A DNA stretch of 36,473 bases, taken from contig JADGPG010000013.1 in NCBI GenBank assembly GCA_017882545.1, positions 1 through 36,473 on the forward strand, written 5' to 3'. Shown here one piece after another: positions 1 to 8,625 of this stretch (position 1 is the stretch's first letter; each line of letters opens with the position of its first letter). This DNA comes from Thermoleophilia bacterium (lineage in GTDB: Bacteria > Actinomycetota > Thermoleophilia > Miltoncostaeales > Miltoncostaeaceae). The notes under the pieces are model-generated. The model had not been told where the DNA came from. It saw only the letters and a list, made by a program, of their open reading frames with translations, and searched no databases. Made by a program: the position numbers and the translations under genes.

Positions 1-531
1 ATCGAAGCTCAGCGCGGTCATCAGCGCGCGCGGGACGTCGTTCGGCTCGCGCGCGATCGAAATGCCCAGCGCCGACCCCTGTTTGGCGGGCTTGACCACG
101 ATCGGCAGGCCCAGCCGCGACTCGATCTCGGTCAGCGCGTCGGCGGCCCCGAGCTCACGAAACGCGCTTTCGCCGAAGGCGAACGACGGCGGAGTGGAGA
201 TGCCAGCATTGACGAACATCGCCTTTGCGGTGACCTTGTCCATCGCCCGGGCACAGGCCTGGACCCCGGACCCCGTATAGGGGATGTCGAGGATCTCCAG
301 CATCTCCTGCACCGTGCCGTCTTCGCCGCCTTTACCGTGCATCGCGACGAACACCACATCGGGGCGCTCCGCGCGCAGGGTCCGCACGAGGCCCGGGTCG
401 GCATCGACCGGAATCACCTCGTGGCCGAGCCGGCGCAGCGCCGCCTCCACATTCGCGCCGGAGCGCAGGCTCACCTCGCGCTCCAGGGACCGCCCGCCCT
501 TGAGCACCGCGACACGCTTGGGGTCCGTCAT
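1..531 (-). CDS. ddl: D-alanine--D-alanine ligase, partial (C-terminus beyond window)
   Basis: ATP-grasp ligase that joins two D-alanines for the peptidoglycan stem peptide in the cytoplasm. The 177 visible codons carry the N-terminal ligase signature (AMHGKGGEDGTVQ, then PYTGSGVQACARAMDK) and the start of the ATP-grasp region (VVKPAKQGSALG); the catalytic C-terminal half runs off the left edge. The ATG at 529-531 shares a 4-base ATGA overlap with the stop of the aminotransferase gene upstream, so the two are probably co-transcribed and translationally coupled. The reading frame is open to position 1, so the truncation is due to the window and not to decay. The family call is firm. Confidence 0.93.
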   Translation of the reverse strand, partial: MTDPKRVAVLKGGRSLEREVSLRSGANVEAALRRLGHEVIPVDADPGLVRTLRAERPDVVFVAMHGKGGEDGTVQEMLEILDIPYTGSGVQACARAMDKVTAKAMFVNAGISTPPSFAFGESAFRELGAADALTEIESRLGLPIVVKPAKQGSALGISIAREPNDVPRALMTALSFD

Positions 532-1817
532 CGGCCGCCTCCGAGGGCACGCTGCAGGTCGATCATCGATTCGATTGCGGCACCGATGCGGGCCACGCCC
601 TCGGCAATGATCTCTTCGCGCGCGCCGGAGAAGTTCAGGCGCATGCTGTTGCCGCCCTGTCCGTCGAGGTACGCCGCCTCACCGGGCACGAACGCCACTT
701 GGTGGCGTTCGATCGCCCGCGCCAGCAGCTCGCCGGTGTGGATGTACTCCGGCAGGGTCGCCCACACGAACAGGCCCCCCTCGGGGCGCGTCCAGGTGGC
801 CTCCTGCGGAAAGTGCTGGTCGAGCGCGGCAAGCAATGCGTCACGCCGGTGGCGATAGATGCCGTTGAGGCGGGCCACGTGCTCGCGCCAGTCGTAGCGG
901 CGCAGGTACTCGACGATGAAGCGCTGGCTCAGGGTTCCGGAACAGAGATCGATCGCCTGCTTGCCGAGGTTCATCTTCCGCAGCACCGGCGCCGGCGCCG
1001 CAACCCAGCCAATCCGCATCCCCGGTGCGAGAATCTTCGAGAACGTCGACAGGTAGATGACGCCGCCCGCGCCGCCGTCGAGCTCCCAGAGGCTCGGAAG
1101 CGCCTCGCCCTCGTACCGGACCGGCCCGTAGGGATTGTCCTCCACGATCAGCACGTCGCGTTCGGCCGCCAGCGCCACGAGCCGCTCCCGGCGCTGCCGG
1201 GACATCGTCACGCCACCCGGATTGTGAAAGTTCGGGATCGTGTAGATCAGCTTTGGCTTTTCCCCCTGCACGGCCAGGCGGTCGAGCTGTTCCTCGAGGA
1301 GATCGATCGACATCCCGTGGGCGTCGAGCGGGATGTGGATCACCCGCGCCTGGTACGTCGTCAGCGTCGGGACCGCCCCGGGATATGTCGGCCCCTCGGC
1401 GATCACGATATCCCCGGGATCGATGAACGTCCGCATGGCCAGCGCGATCGCCTGCTGACCGCCGGCGGTCACCAGCAGGCCGTCGGGCTGGGCGACCATC
1501 CCGTCTTCGGCCATCAGATGGCTGATCGCCTCGCGCAGTTCAAGCAGGCCCTCGGTGGGGCCGTATTGGAGCGAGGACGCGCGGTGTCCGCTGCTGACGG
1601 CGGTCCAGACGTCGTCGTACACCGACGCGGGAAACGAGTCGGTGTCCGGAAACCCGCCGGCCAGCGAGATGATGTCGGGGCGCTCGGAGAGCGACATGAG
1701 GTCGCGCATCGCCGACGACTTGATCCCCGTCGCGCGTGCGGCGAAGCGGGCCTCGAATCGCGAAGGATCCCGCGGGACGGTGCGATCGGCCGTGGATGCT
1801 CCCTTGCTATCGGTCAT
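528..1817 (-). CDS. PLP-dependent aminotransferase, class I/II (2-aminoadipate aminotransferase / LysN-like)
   Basis: Fold-type I aminotransferase of about 429 aa without the GntR-type DNA-binding domain of MocR regulators. The visible motifs are the N-terminal SLAGGFPD, the TIPNFHNPGG stretch, EDNPYGP, and the PLP-binding lysine in STFSKILAPGMRIGW. The substrate cannot be read from sequence; relatives act on 2-aminoadipate or on aromatic and branched amino acids. I chose the ATG at 1815-1817, which has a GGGG-containing purine stretch just upstream, over an in-frame TTG at 1841. Its stop overlaps the ddl start by 4 bases, which may mean it supplies or handles an amino acid for cell-wall synthesis (inference). 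It is divergent from the GtrA-like gene. Confidence 0.88.
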   Translation of the reverse strand: MTDSKGASTADRTVPRDPSRFEARFAARATGIKSSAMRDLMSLSERPDIISLAGGFPDTDSFPASVYDDVWTAVSSGHRASSLQYGPTEGLLELREAISHLMAEDGMVAQPDGLLVTAGGQQAIALAMRTFIDPGDIVIAEGPTYPGAVPTLTTYQARVIHIPLDAHGMSIDLLEEQLDRLAVQGEKPKLIYTIPNFHNPGGVTMSRQRRERLVALAAERDVLIVEDNPYGPVRYEGEALPSLWELDGGAGGVIYLSTFSKILAPGMRIGWVAAPAPVLRKMNLGKQAIDLCSGTLSQRFIVEYLRRYDWREHVARLNGIYRHRRDALLAALDQHFPQEATWTRPEGGLFVWATLPEYIHTGELLARAIERHQVAFVPGEAAYLDGQGGNSMRLNFSGAREEIIAEGVARIGAAIESMIDLQRALGGGR

Positions 1818-1919
1818 CGAAGCCCCATCTCGGTCGTACAACGGTACGCGCCGTCGTCACGTTCTGCCCGGGGCCCGGGTGGGATGGCGCCGGGGACCGC
1901 CTGATACCTTTGCAGGACC

Positions 1920-2384
1920 ATGGTCAGCGGCCAAGCCCCGGAGACCTTGACGCCGGCGGTGACCCCACGTCCGCCCGCGCTGAGCATCTCACGAATCCGC
2001 CACGCCAAGCGCGCGTCGTGGATCCAACTCCTGAAGTTCTGCATCGTCGGAGCCTCGGGCTACGTCGTCAATCTCATCGTCTTCTACGCGCTGATCCACT
2101 GGGCCGGTGCGCACTACCTGACGGCGGCGGTCGGCGCGTTTCTGGTCGCCTGGTTGAACAATTTCGTCCTAAACCGCCAGTGGACCTTCCCGACGGGTGG
2201 GAAGTCCCCCATGGTCCAGGCGACCAAGTACATGGTCGTGAGCGTCATCGGGCTCGCGATCAACCTCGTGATCCTGTGGGGGTTTGTCCGGGTCGGGACG
2301 GACGAGTTGATCGCCCAGGCGATCGCCATCTTGGCGGTCACGCCGATCACGTTCATACTGACCCGGAGTTGGGCGTTCCGCTAG
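1920..2384 (+). CDS. GtrA-like polyprenol-linked sugar flippase family protein
   Basis: A small membrane protein of 154 aa with four predicted transmembrane helices after a cytoplasmic N-terminus of about 35 residues. It matches the GtrA/DPMS-like family: LLKFCIVGASGYVVN in helix 1, the AWLNNFVLNRQWTF segment between helices 2 and 3, and a C-terminal FILTRSWAFR. Family members are thought to move or help transfer polyprenyl-phosphate-linked sugars across the membrane during cell-surface polysaccharide glycosylation. The two following genes are GT-C type membrane glycosyltransferases that could use such donors. The start ATG has only a short AGGA two bases upstream, so a leaderless or slightly different start is possible. 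Confidence 0.85.
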   Translation: MVSGQAPETLTPAVTPRPPALSISRIRHAKRASWIQLLKFCIVGASGYVVNLIVFYALIHWAGAHYLTAAVGAFLVAWLNNFVLNRQWTFPTGGKSPMVQATKYMVVSVIGLAINLVILWGFVRVGTDELIAQAIAILAVTPITFILTRSWAFR

Positions 2385-4174
2385 CCATACGCGGTCCGGC
2401 GTGGATCCTCGCGCTGGTCCTCGTGGCGGTGGCGCTCCTGGCCGGAGCCGCATCGCATGCCGTGGCTGCGCCGACGACCGGCGGCGCAGCGGTCGCGTCG
2501 TCGGCGACCACGACCGACACGACGCCGGCTGCCCCCGTCGCGGGCGCCTCCCACGCCCGCCCGACCCTGTCCCTGGTGACGGTACGGGCCCTGGCAGGGC
2601 GATCAGCCGCGCTCCGCAGCTGGATCCACGATCACCCCGTGTACCGCGTGACCCCGCAATTCGACCCGGACACGCATCAGTGGACCGTCTACTACGTGTC
2701 CCACAACCGGGCCAGAGCCGACGTCACCCAGGCCGAGGTGCTGATCGACGACAACACGGCGGAGGTGCAGGAGACCCGTACCGGACCGCAGGTCGCCTGG
2801 ATGATGGCGCGCGGATACTGGGGCGCCTTCGGGCGCCATATCAACGACCCCTGGCTGTGGACGGGACTCTGCATTCTGTTTCTGGTGCCCCTGATCGAGA
2901 TCCGCCGGGTCGCCAGCTGGCGCACCCTCGACCTGCTCGCACTGGTGAGCTTCTCCATCTCCCTGGTGTGGTTCAACGATGGGCAGATCTATATGTCGGT
3001 CCCGCTCGTTTACCCGCCCTTGATCTACCTCGGCGTGCGCATGGCGCTGATCGGCACGCGGCAATTTCGCACCAGGCGCGGGGCCGTCGGCGCAGTCCCG
3101 GACGGTGACGTCTCACCGTCGGTGCCACGGTTTGACGGATGGGCACCGATGTGGGTGTTAGTCGCGATCCTCGCCCTGTGCGTCGGGCTCCGGTACAGCC
3201 TCAACGCATTCGACTCGAACGTCATCGACGTCGGGTATGCCGGTGTGATCGGCGCGCACCGGATCGCGACGGGCGCGGCGCCGTACGGCAACTTCCCCGC
3301 AAACTGTGGCCACTGCGACACGTACGGCCCGGCGACCTACCTCGCCTATGTCCCGTTCGAGGTGGCGTCGCCGTGGCACGGGTCGTGGGACGATCTCCCG
3401 GCGGCTCACGCCGCGGCGGCGGTGTTCGACGGCATCTGCCTGGTCGGAATGCTGACGCTCGGATGGCGCCTGAGCGGCGCGCGGCTCGGCGTTGCCCTCG
3501 CGACGGCGTGGGCCGCCTTCCCGTTCACCGCGTACGCGCTTGAGAGCAACTCCAACGACGAGCTCGTCGCCGCCGCGCTTATCTGGGGACTGGTGCTGTT
3601 CGCCCGCCCGCTGGGGCGCGGACTGATGCTCGGCGTGGCGGCAATGGCCAAATTCACGCCCGCGATCCTCGTGCTCGCCTGGTGGCGGCATCCGTTCCCG
3701 CGCGGCCAACGTCGCTACGGATGGCTGCGCTACGTCGGGGGGCTGATCGTTGCCGTCCTCACGACCGGATGGGTGGTCCTGCTGAGTGGATTCGGCGGTA
3801 TCCACACGTTCTGGTGGAACAGCATCCACTATCAGATCGGCCGCTACAGTCCGTTTTCGATCTGGGGACAGCATCCCGATCTGCGCCCCCTGCAACTGGC
3901 ACTCATCGGCGCGGTCGCGGTCGCCGCGATCGGGCTCGGCTGGTGGCCGCGACAGCGCGACTTCCTGACCGTCGCGGCACTGTCCGGTGCGTTATTGATC
4001 GCGCTGCAGCTCACGATGACCTATTGGTTCTATCTGTATATCCCGTGGTTCCTTCCGTTCATCCTGATCGCGACCGTGCCCGCGTGGCCGAGTCCGGCGC
4101 GGGCCCGCACCGGTGATCCCTCCGGCCCCAGCCCGGTAGGACTCGCGACACACGGGGTGGTGATCCCCTCGTGA
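2369..4174 (+). CDS. Polytopic membrane protein, GT87/GT-C glycosyltransferase-like, with N-terminal extracytoplasmic domain
   Basis: About 600 aa with two parts. After a signal-like first helix (WILALVLVAVALLAG) comes an Ala/Thr-rich linker and a roughly 100-residue soluble region (YRVTPQFDPDTHQW, then VLIDDNTAEV) whose pattern recalls PepSY domains. Helices follow from about residue 165. The second half looks like a GT-C glycosyltransferase: an APYGNFP loop, CDTYGPATYLAYVPF, ESNSNDELVAA and a conserved AMAKFTPA. Such enzymes transfer sugars from polyprenyl phosphate on the outer face. The start is uncertain: a TTG at 2369 overlaps the end of the GtrA-like gene, and a GTG at 2423 is an alternative. 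It overlaps the next gene by 4 bases (GTGA). Confidence 0.75.
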   Translation: MGVPLAIRGPAWILALVLVAVALLAGAASHAVAAPTTGGAAVASSATTTDTTPAAPVAGASHARPTLSLVTVRALAGRSAALRSWIHDHPVYRVTPQFDPDTHQWTVYYVSHNRARADVTQAEVLIDDNTAEVQETRTGPQVAWMMARGYWGAFGRHINDPWLWTGLCILFLVPLIEIRRVASWRTLDLLALVSFSISLVWFNDGQIYMSVPLVYPPLIYLGVRMALIGTRQFRTRRGAVGAVPDGDVSPSVPRFDGWAPMWVLVAILALCVGLRYSLNAFDSNVIDVGYAGVIGAHRIATGAAPYGNFPANCGHCDTYGPATYLAYVPFEVASPWHGSWDDLPAAHAAAAVFDGICLVGMLTLGWRLSGARLGVALATAWAAFPFTAYALESNSNDELVAAALIWGLVLFARPLGRGLMLGVAAMAKFTPAILVLAWWRHPFPRGQRRYGWLRYVGGLIVAVLTTGWVVLLSGFGGIHTFWWNSIHYQIGRYSPFSIWGQHPDLRPLQLALIGAVAVAAIGLGWWPRQRDFLTVAALSGALLIALQLTMTYWFYLYIPWFLPFILIATVPAWPSPARARTGDPSGPSPVGLATHGVVIPS

Positions 4175-5478
4175 GCGCCGCGCGCCCACACGGCTGGGTG
4201 ATGCCGGGCGCCCTGATCGCGATCGCCGTCTTCATTTGGACGATTCCGCTGCAACTCGTGCCGCTGTGGAGCGAGAACCAGATCAACCCCGACGTCAACC
4301 TGTACCGGGTCTACGCAGGCAGGATCGCCCATGGGGCGGTGCCGTACCGCGACGTCCGGATCGAGTACCCGCCCGGCGCGACGGGTCTGTTCTCACTGGT
4401 GTGGTGGATCCCCGGCAACTACCGCACCGACTTCTCGGCGGTCATGCTCCTGTGCCTGTGCATCTGCCTGCTCGGCGTGGTCCAGACCGCGCGCGCCCTG
4501 GGGTACTCGCCCGTGCGCCAGGCGCTCGCCGGCGGCATCGTGGCGGCGTCGCCGCTGTTGCTCGGATCGCTCGTTGGGGCCCGCTTCGACATGGCTGTCG
4601 CGGCGATCGTGGTCTGGATGCTCTACGCGGCCGTCACCGAACGGTGGCGGTGGATGTGGCTGCTCCTCGCCGCCGGGATTCTGATCAAGCTCGTGCCGCT
4701 TGCGCTGATCCCGCTGCTCGTGCTCTGGCACGCCCGTCGGGTGGACTGGCGGGCCGCAGTCGCCGGCGCCGTCGCGTCCGTGGCGGTCGCCGCGGCCGTG
4801 GTGATCCCGTTCGCGGTCCTGTCATGGTCCGGTACGTGGTACGCCGCCGCGTACAACCTGCGCCGCCCGCCCCAGGTCGAGTCGGTGATCGCGAGCCTGT
4901 TTCTCGCCGCCCACACCGTCGGCGGCATGCACGTGCCGATCGTGCTGTCGTACGGCAGCATCAATATCGCCGGCCATCGTCCGCACCTGCTGGCGAACGC
5001 CTTTAGCGTTGCCCTCGTCGCGCTGGTGCTGGTGATCGCGGTCCGCTGCGCCCAGCTGCTGGCGCGGGCCCACCCGACCCGCGCCACCGAGGTGCTCATG
5101 TGCGGCGCGGCGGCCACGATGGTCTGTCTGACGGTGACGGGCAAGGTACTCTCGCCGCAGTACATGGTGTGGCTGCTGCCCGTCATCCCCCTCGTGGCGG
5201 GCCGCTACTGGCGTGCCGCCACCGCCACGTTCGTCGCCGTGCTGATCCTCACGCAGATGGAGTTTCCCAACTACTACTGGGACATGGTCGCGCTGCACAG
5301 GACGGAAATCGCGATCCTGGTCGCGCGGAACGTGCTTCTGATCGCGCTGCTCGTGCTGTGTTGGCCGCGTCGCGGACTCGGAGCGCTCCCGATCGCGGGA
5401 ACGACCATCGGCGGCGCGCGCCACCGAGCCGTGACCGGTCCGGCAACATCGATTCCCGCACGACACATCGTCGACTGA
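4171..5478 (+). CDS. Membrane glycosyltransferase, GT87 (DUF2029)-like
   Basis: Integral membrane protein of 435 aa with about ten hydrophobic helices. It has the GT87/DUF2029 landmarks: NPDVNLYRVYAGRIAHG, then VPYRDVRIEYPPGATGLFS (an acidic loop followed by YPPG), GARFDMAVAA, and GILIKLVPLALIPLL. In this GT-C fold the loop acidic residue after helix 1 is catalytic and the donor is a polyprenyl-phospho-sugar. It probably acts in cell-envelope glycan synthesis together with the preceding membrane protein and the GtrA-like gene. The GTG start overlaps the previous stop (GTGA), supporting an operon. The sugar and acceptor are unknown. Confidence 0.8.
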   Translation: MSAARPHGWVMPGALIAIAVFIWTIPLQLVPLWSENQINPDVNLYRVYAGRIAHGAVPYRDVRIEYPPGATGLFSLVWWIPGNYRTDFSAVMLLCLCICLLGVVQTARALGYSPVRQALAGGIVAASPLLLGSLVGARFDMAVAAIVVWMLYAAVTERWRWMWLLLAAGILIKLVPLALIPLLVLWHARRVDWRAAVAGAVASVAVAAAVVIPFAVLSWSGTWYAAAYNLRRPPQVESVIASLFLAAHTVGGMHVPIVLSYGSINIAGHRPHLLANAFSVALVALVLVIAVRCAQLLARAHPTRATEVLMCGAAATMVCLTVTGKVLSPQYMVWLLPVIPLVAGRYWRAATATFVAVLILTQMEFPNYYWDMVALHRTEIAILVARNVLLIALLVLCWPRRGLGALPIAGTTIGGARHRAVTGPATSIPARHIVD

Positions 5479-5564
5479 CGGGATGAATTCCGCCGCCGGG
5501 CGCCAAGTTTCGGCGCCGCGCTCGGTTATGGTCATGATGGCAGCCATGAATCGCACACTCGTTT

Positions 5565-5569
5565 GGAGG
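5565..5569 (+). promoter_or_regulatory. Ribosome binding site deciding the aldolase start
   Basis: GGAGG lies 7 bases before the ATG at 5577 but only 1 base before the in-frame ATG at 5571. Normal spacing favours 5577 as the real start. Confidence 0.7.
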
Positions 5570-5576
5570 CATGTGT

Positions 5577-6662
5577 ATGGGGACACTGGGGAGCGCGGGA
5601 ATCGACGCGATTGTTGAGGTGCTCGGAGACGACGCGCCGCGACTGCTGGATCACACGTGCACGACGATCCCGGCGAGCCGGCTGAGCACGCCCGGCGGTG
5701 ACTTCGTAGACCGCGTGCTACTCGACTCGGACCGCTCGACGCCGGTCCTGCGGTCGATCCAGACCCTTTTCGGCCACGGGCGCCTCGCCGACACCGGCTA
5801 CCTGTCGATCCTGCCGGTCGACCAGGGAATCGAGCACTCCGGCGGTGCCTCGTTCGCCAAGAACCCCGACTACTTCGACCCGGTCAAGATCGTCGAGTTG
5901 GCGATCGAGGGCGGCTGTAATGCCGTCGCCACCACCCTCGGCGCGCTGGGCATTGCGGCCCGCAAGTACGCACACCGCATCCCGTTCCTGCTCAAGCTGA
6001 ACCACAACGAGTTCCTGTCGTACCCGAACAGCTACGACCAGATCATGTTCGGGTCGGTCAAGCAGGCCCGGGAACTCGGCTGTGTCGCCGTCGGAGCGAC
6101 GATCTACTTCGGGTCGCCGGAGAGCAAGCGTCAGATCCAGGAGGTGTCGGCGGCGTTCGCCGCCGCCCACGAGCACGGCTTGGCGACGGTCCTGTGGTGC
6201 TACCTGCGTAACTCGGACTTCAACACCACCAAGGCGGGCGGTCCCGACTATCACGTCGCGACCGACCTCACCGGCCAGGCCAACCACCTCGGCGTCACGC
6301 TTGAGGCGGACATCATCAAGCAGAAGCTCCCCGAGACGGCCGCACCCGGTTTCGTCGACCTCAACTTCGGCAAGTCCGACCCGCGCATGTACAGCGAGCT
6401 CATGTCGGACCACCCGATCGACATGACCCGGTATCAGGTCGCCAACTGCTACATGGGCCGCATCCCGCTCATCAACTCGGGCGGCGCATCGGGTGCCAAC
6501 GACCTGCACGACGCTGTGGTCACGGCGGTCATCAACAAGCGGGCCGGCGGCGCGGGGCTGATCTCCGGCCGCAAGGCGTTCCAAAAGCCGCTCGCGGACG
6601 GCGTGGAGCTTCTGAACGCGATTCAGGACGTCTACCTCTGCCCCGAGATCGGGCTGGCGTAA
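5577..6662 (+). CDS. fbaB: Class I fructose-bisphosphate aldolase (DhnA/FbaB type)
   Basis: Schiff-base aldolase that reversibly splits fructose 1,6-bisphosphate into DHAP and glyceraldehyde 3-phosphate in glycolysis and gluconeogenesis. The protein is 361 aa. Family motifs are [43 protein letters not shown] and [12 protein letters not shown], which place it in the archaeal/DhnA class I group and not with the zinc-dependent class II enzymes. The start at 5577 is set by a GGAGG seven bases upstream. The gene appears monocistronic: an intergenic stretch precedes it and a 10-bp perfect hairpin starts six bases after the stop. Confidence 0.92.
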   Translation: MGTLGSAGIDAIVEVLGDDAPRLLDHTCTTIPASRLSTPGGDFVDRVLLDSDRSTPVLRSIQTLFGHGRLADTGYLSILPVDQGIEHSGGASFAKNPDYFDPVKIVELAIEGGCNAVATTLGALGIAARKYAHRIPFLLKLNHNEFLSYPNSYDQIMFGSVKQARELGCVAVGATIYFGSPESKRQIQEVSAAFAAAHEHGLATVLWCYLRNSDFNTTKAGGPDYHVATDLTGQANHLGVTLEADIIKQKLPETAAPGFVDLNFGKSDPRMYSELMSDHPIDMTRYQVANCYMGRIPLINSGGASGANDLHDAVVTAVINKRAGGAGLISGRKAFQKPLADGVELLNAIQDVYLCPEIGLA

Positions 6663-6667
6663 CCCCT

Positions 6668-6691
6668 CCCGCCGGGCCCGCGCCCGGCGGG
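6668..6691 (+). terminator. Hairpin terminator after the aldolase gene
   Basis: A perfect 10-bp GC-only stem (CCCGCCGGGC / GCCCGGCGGG) with a 4-base loop starts 6 bases after the stop codon. There is no T tract, as is common in GC-rich actinobacteria. A second, longer hairpin abuts it directly. Confidence 0.65.
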
Positions 6692-6741
6692 ATGCGCCCA
6701 CGCCCGCGGGACCTGCTGAGATCCCGGCGGCGTGGGCGCAT
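6692..6741. repeat. Long inverted repeat (13-bp outer stem plus 5-bp inner stem)
   Basis: ATGCGCCCACGCC at 6692-6704 is perfectly complementary to 6729-6741. Inside it, after a 2x2 mismatch, CGGGA pairs with TCCCG around a 10-base loop. It directly follows the aldolase terminator, and a small GCTCC/GGAGC hairpin follows at 6743-6757. It lies in the leader of the protease gene, so it could be a second terminator, an attenuator or an mRNA-stability element. Confidence 0.6.
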
Positions 6742-6784
6742 CGCTCCTGTTTGGAGCCGTTCCACCCACAACTCCGGGATCGCC

Positions 6785-8149
6785 GTGTCCATCGCCTCCA
6801 GACGCCGCGCGTCGTGCACCATCGCCGGGCGCCTCGCCCTCGCCGGAGCGGCTGCCGGGACGGCTGGACTGATGATCGCCGCGACCGGCGCGGCCACGCC
6901 GCCCACCGGCACGGTGACGATCACCTCCCCCGAGCGGATCGCACGACGCGGACAGTTCGTCCCGGTCACGGCGACCGCCCCGGCAGGCTGGTGGTGCCGC
7001 ATTACCGCGACGGGCCGGGGGTCCCGCACGATCGCCGACAGATTCAACGTCCCCGCCGGAACGATCACCTCGGGGTGGCTCGTGCCGCGCGCGACGGCAC
7101 TTCAGACGTGGTCGGTGGCCGTCGCCTGCGCACCGACCCCCGCCGCCCTTCGCAGCGGTGACGTCGTCGTTGCCCGCCGGCGCCTGACGATCCTCACGGC
7201 GGTTCCGCCCGCCCGCATCATTCCCGCGCTGGTCGACCTCCGGACCCCGGTCGGATATCAGTCGGGCACCGTCGCCGCTGGGACCGGCATCGTGCTCGGC
7301 AGCAGCGGGATCGTGCTCACCAACAACCACGTCATCGCGGGAGGGACGGGGATTACGTCTGTCGACCTTGGCAACCGGCGGCGGTATCTCCGGGTTCGGG
7401 TGATCGGGATCGACATCGCCGCCGACCTGGCCGTCCTGCAGCTGGTCGGTGCGCACACCCTGCCACGGGTCCCGTACGGCGATTCCCGCCGCGTCGTCCG
7501 CGGAAGTACGGTCAGCGTGGTCGGCAACGCCGGCGGGACGGGGGGCCGACCGACGATCTCGACCGGGATCGTTACCGCACTCGACCAAACGGTCACCGCC
7601 AACGACGCGGCCGTTGGACGCGCCGAGCACCTGACCGGGTTGATCGCCACCGACGCCCACGTCGCACCGGGAGACTCCGGGGGACCGCTGGTCGACGCGG
7701 CGGGCGCCGTGGTAGGCATCGTAACCGCCCGGGCCACCGGGGGGCATTCGACCGGTTATGCGATCCCGTTCTCGCCGGCACTCGCGATCGTCCGGCGCAT
7801 CATGTCGGGCGCCCCTGCTCCCGGGCTCGCCCTCGGTGGGCAGGCGTACAGCGCCTACCTGGGCATTCAGATCGTCGCCGGTTCACCCCGCGGCGTACGA
7901 ATCGCCCGCGTGCTCGCGGGCTCGCCCGCGGCGCGGGTCCATTTGCGGGCCGGGCAGACGATCACGGGACTCAACACGGCGCCGGGTGCGCCCGCACCGG
8001 GCCAGCCGCACCCGACCGCGACCGCCGCCGCGCTGACGGCGCTGCTCACCCGCCTTCACCCGGGCACGCGTGTCGGTCTTACGGTGGTCGGACCGGGCGC
8101 CCCGGCGACGCCGGTGGCCGTGACCCTCGGCACCGGCGCGGCACGTTGA
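6785..8149 (+). CDS. Secreted trypsin-like serine protease with C-terminal PDZ domain (HtrA/DegP-like)
   Basis: About 454 aa. A signal peptide (Arg-rich n-region, hydrophobic stretch near residues 12-34) is followed by an extracytoplasmic domain of about 100 residues with two cysteines (near 71 and 115) that could form a disulfide. A chymotrypsin-fold protease domain follows, with a complete triad: His182 in TNNHV, Asp214 in AADLAVLQL and Ser298 in GDSGGPL. A PDZ-like domain (YLGIQIV, then GSPAARVHLRAGQTI) fills the C-terminus. I chose the GTG at 6785 because it begins the signal peptide; an ATG at 6692 would translate through the long hairpin into an arginine-rich tail. Likely role: extracytoplasmic protein quality control or regulated proteolysis. 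Confidence 0.87.
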   Translation: MSIASRRRASCTIAGRLALAGAAAGTAGLMIAATGAATPPTGTVTITSPERIARRGQFVPVTATAPAGWWCRITATGRGSRTIADRFNVPAGTITSGWLVPRATALQTWSVAVACAPTPAALRSGDVVVARRRLTILTAVPPARIIPALVDLRTPVGYQSGTVAAGTGIVLGSSGIVLTNNHVIAGGTGITSVDLGNRRRYLRVRVIGIDIAADLAVLQLVGAHTLPRVPYGDSRRVVRGSTVSVVGNAGGTGGRPTISTGIVTALDQTVTANDAAVGRAEHLTGLIATDAHVAPGDSGGPLVDAAGAVVGIVTARATGGHSTGYAIPFSPALAIVRRIMSGAPAPGLALGGQAYSAYLGIQIVAGSPRGVRIARVLAGSPAARVHLRAGQTITGLNTAPGAPAPGQPHPTATAAALTALLTRLHPGTRVGLTVVGPGAPATPVAVTLGTGAAR

Positions 8150-8159
8150 GCCCGCGACG

Positions 8160-8612
8160 GTGCGCCAGATGATTGGCGAGCCCGGCGCCGCTCAGATCCG
8201 GATGGCCGGCAGCGATCGCATCCCCGGGCTGCGCGAGCTGTGGCGTGGGCTGCATCGGCATCGCCGTGCGGTCTGCGCCCTCTTGCTTGCTCAACCCAAC
8301 GACGAGCTCGCGTGGGGGACTCTTCGAGGACGCGCGACCGCCGGCCCGAGCGACCGGCAATGCCGTCCCCGTTGATCGCCACGGGGGCTCGGGTCCGGTC
8401 GGCGACGCGATGGTCCCCATCCGCCCGGGCCCCGACAACACCGATTCGTTTCGCAGTGTCGCCGGCGACGTTCTCCGCCCGGTGGTGAGCGCCGGTGGCC
8501 GCGGGAGCGGGCTCGGCGATCGGCACGTCGACGCGGCCGACACCCACCGCCTCGGAATGCTGCGGGGATTCACGGCCCGCGAGGTGATCCTGATCCGCCG
8601 GGTGCCTCGCCC
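8160..8612 (+). pseudogene. Decayed GNAT-family N-acetyltransferase
   Basis: No intact gene lies here, but GNAT-like pieces appear in two different frames. From about 8196 one frame reads IRMAGSDRIPGLRELW then GLHRHRRAV and DELAW, which resembles the start of GNAT proteins. From about 8370 another frame reads GGSGPVGDAMVPIRPGPD and ends with MLRGFTAREVILIRRVP, the usual last strand of the fold. The acetyl-CoA motif between them is shortened (GGRGSGLGD). At least one frameshift and a deletion are implied. The relic lies between the protease and the YrhK-like gene. The call rests on remembered family patterns and would need an alignment. Confidence 0.55.
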
Positions 8613-8625
8613 GTTCTGGCCGGAA

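Noticed and set aside
699-1904. Long plus-strand open frame opposite the aminotransferase gene
   Set aside because: Antisense shadow in GC-rich DNA: Arg/His-rich translation, no family features, while the minus strand has an intact PLP enzyme.
5499-5517. GGCGCC...GGCGCC repeat before the aldolase as a terminator
   Set aside because: Only a 6-bp stem of a self-complementary hexamer, easily due to chance in this GC content.
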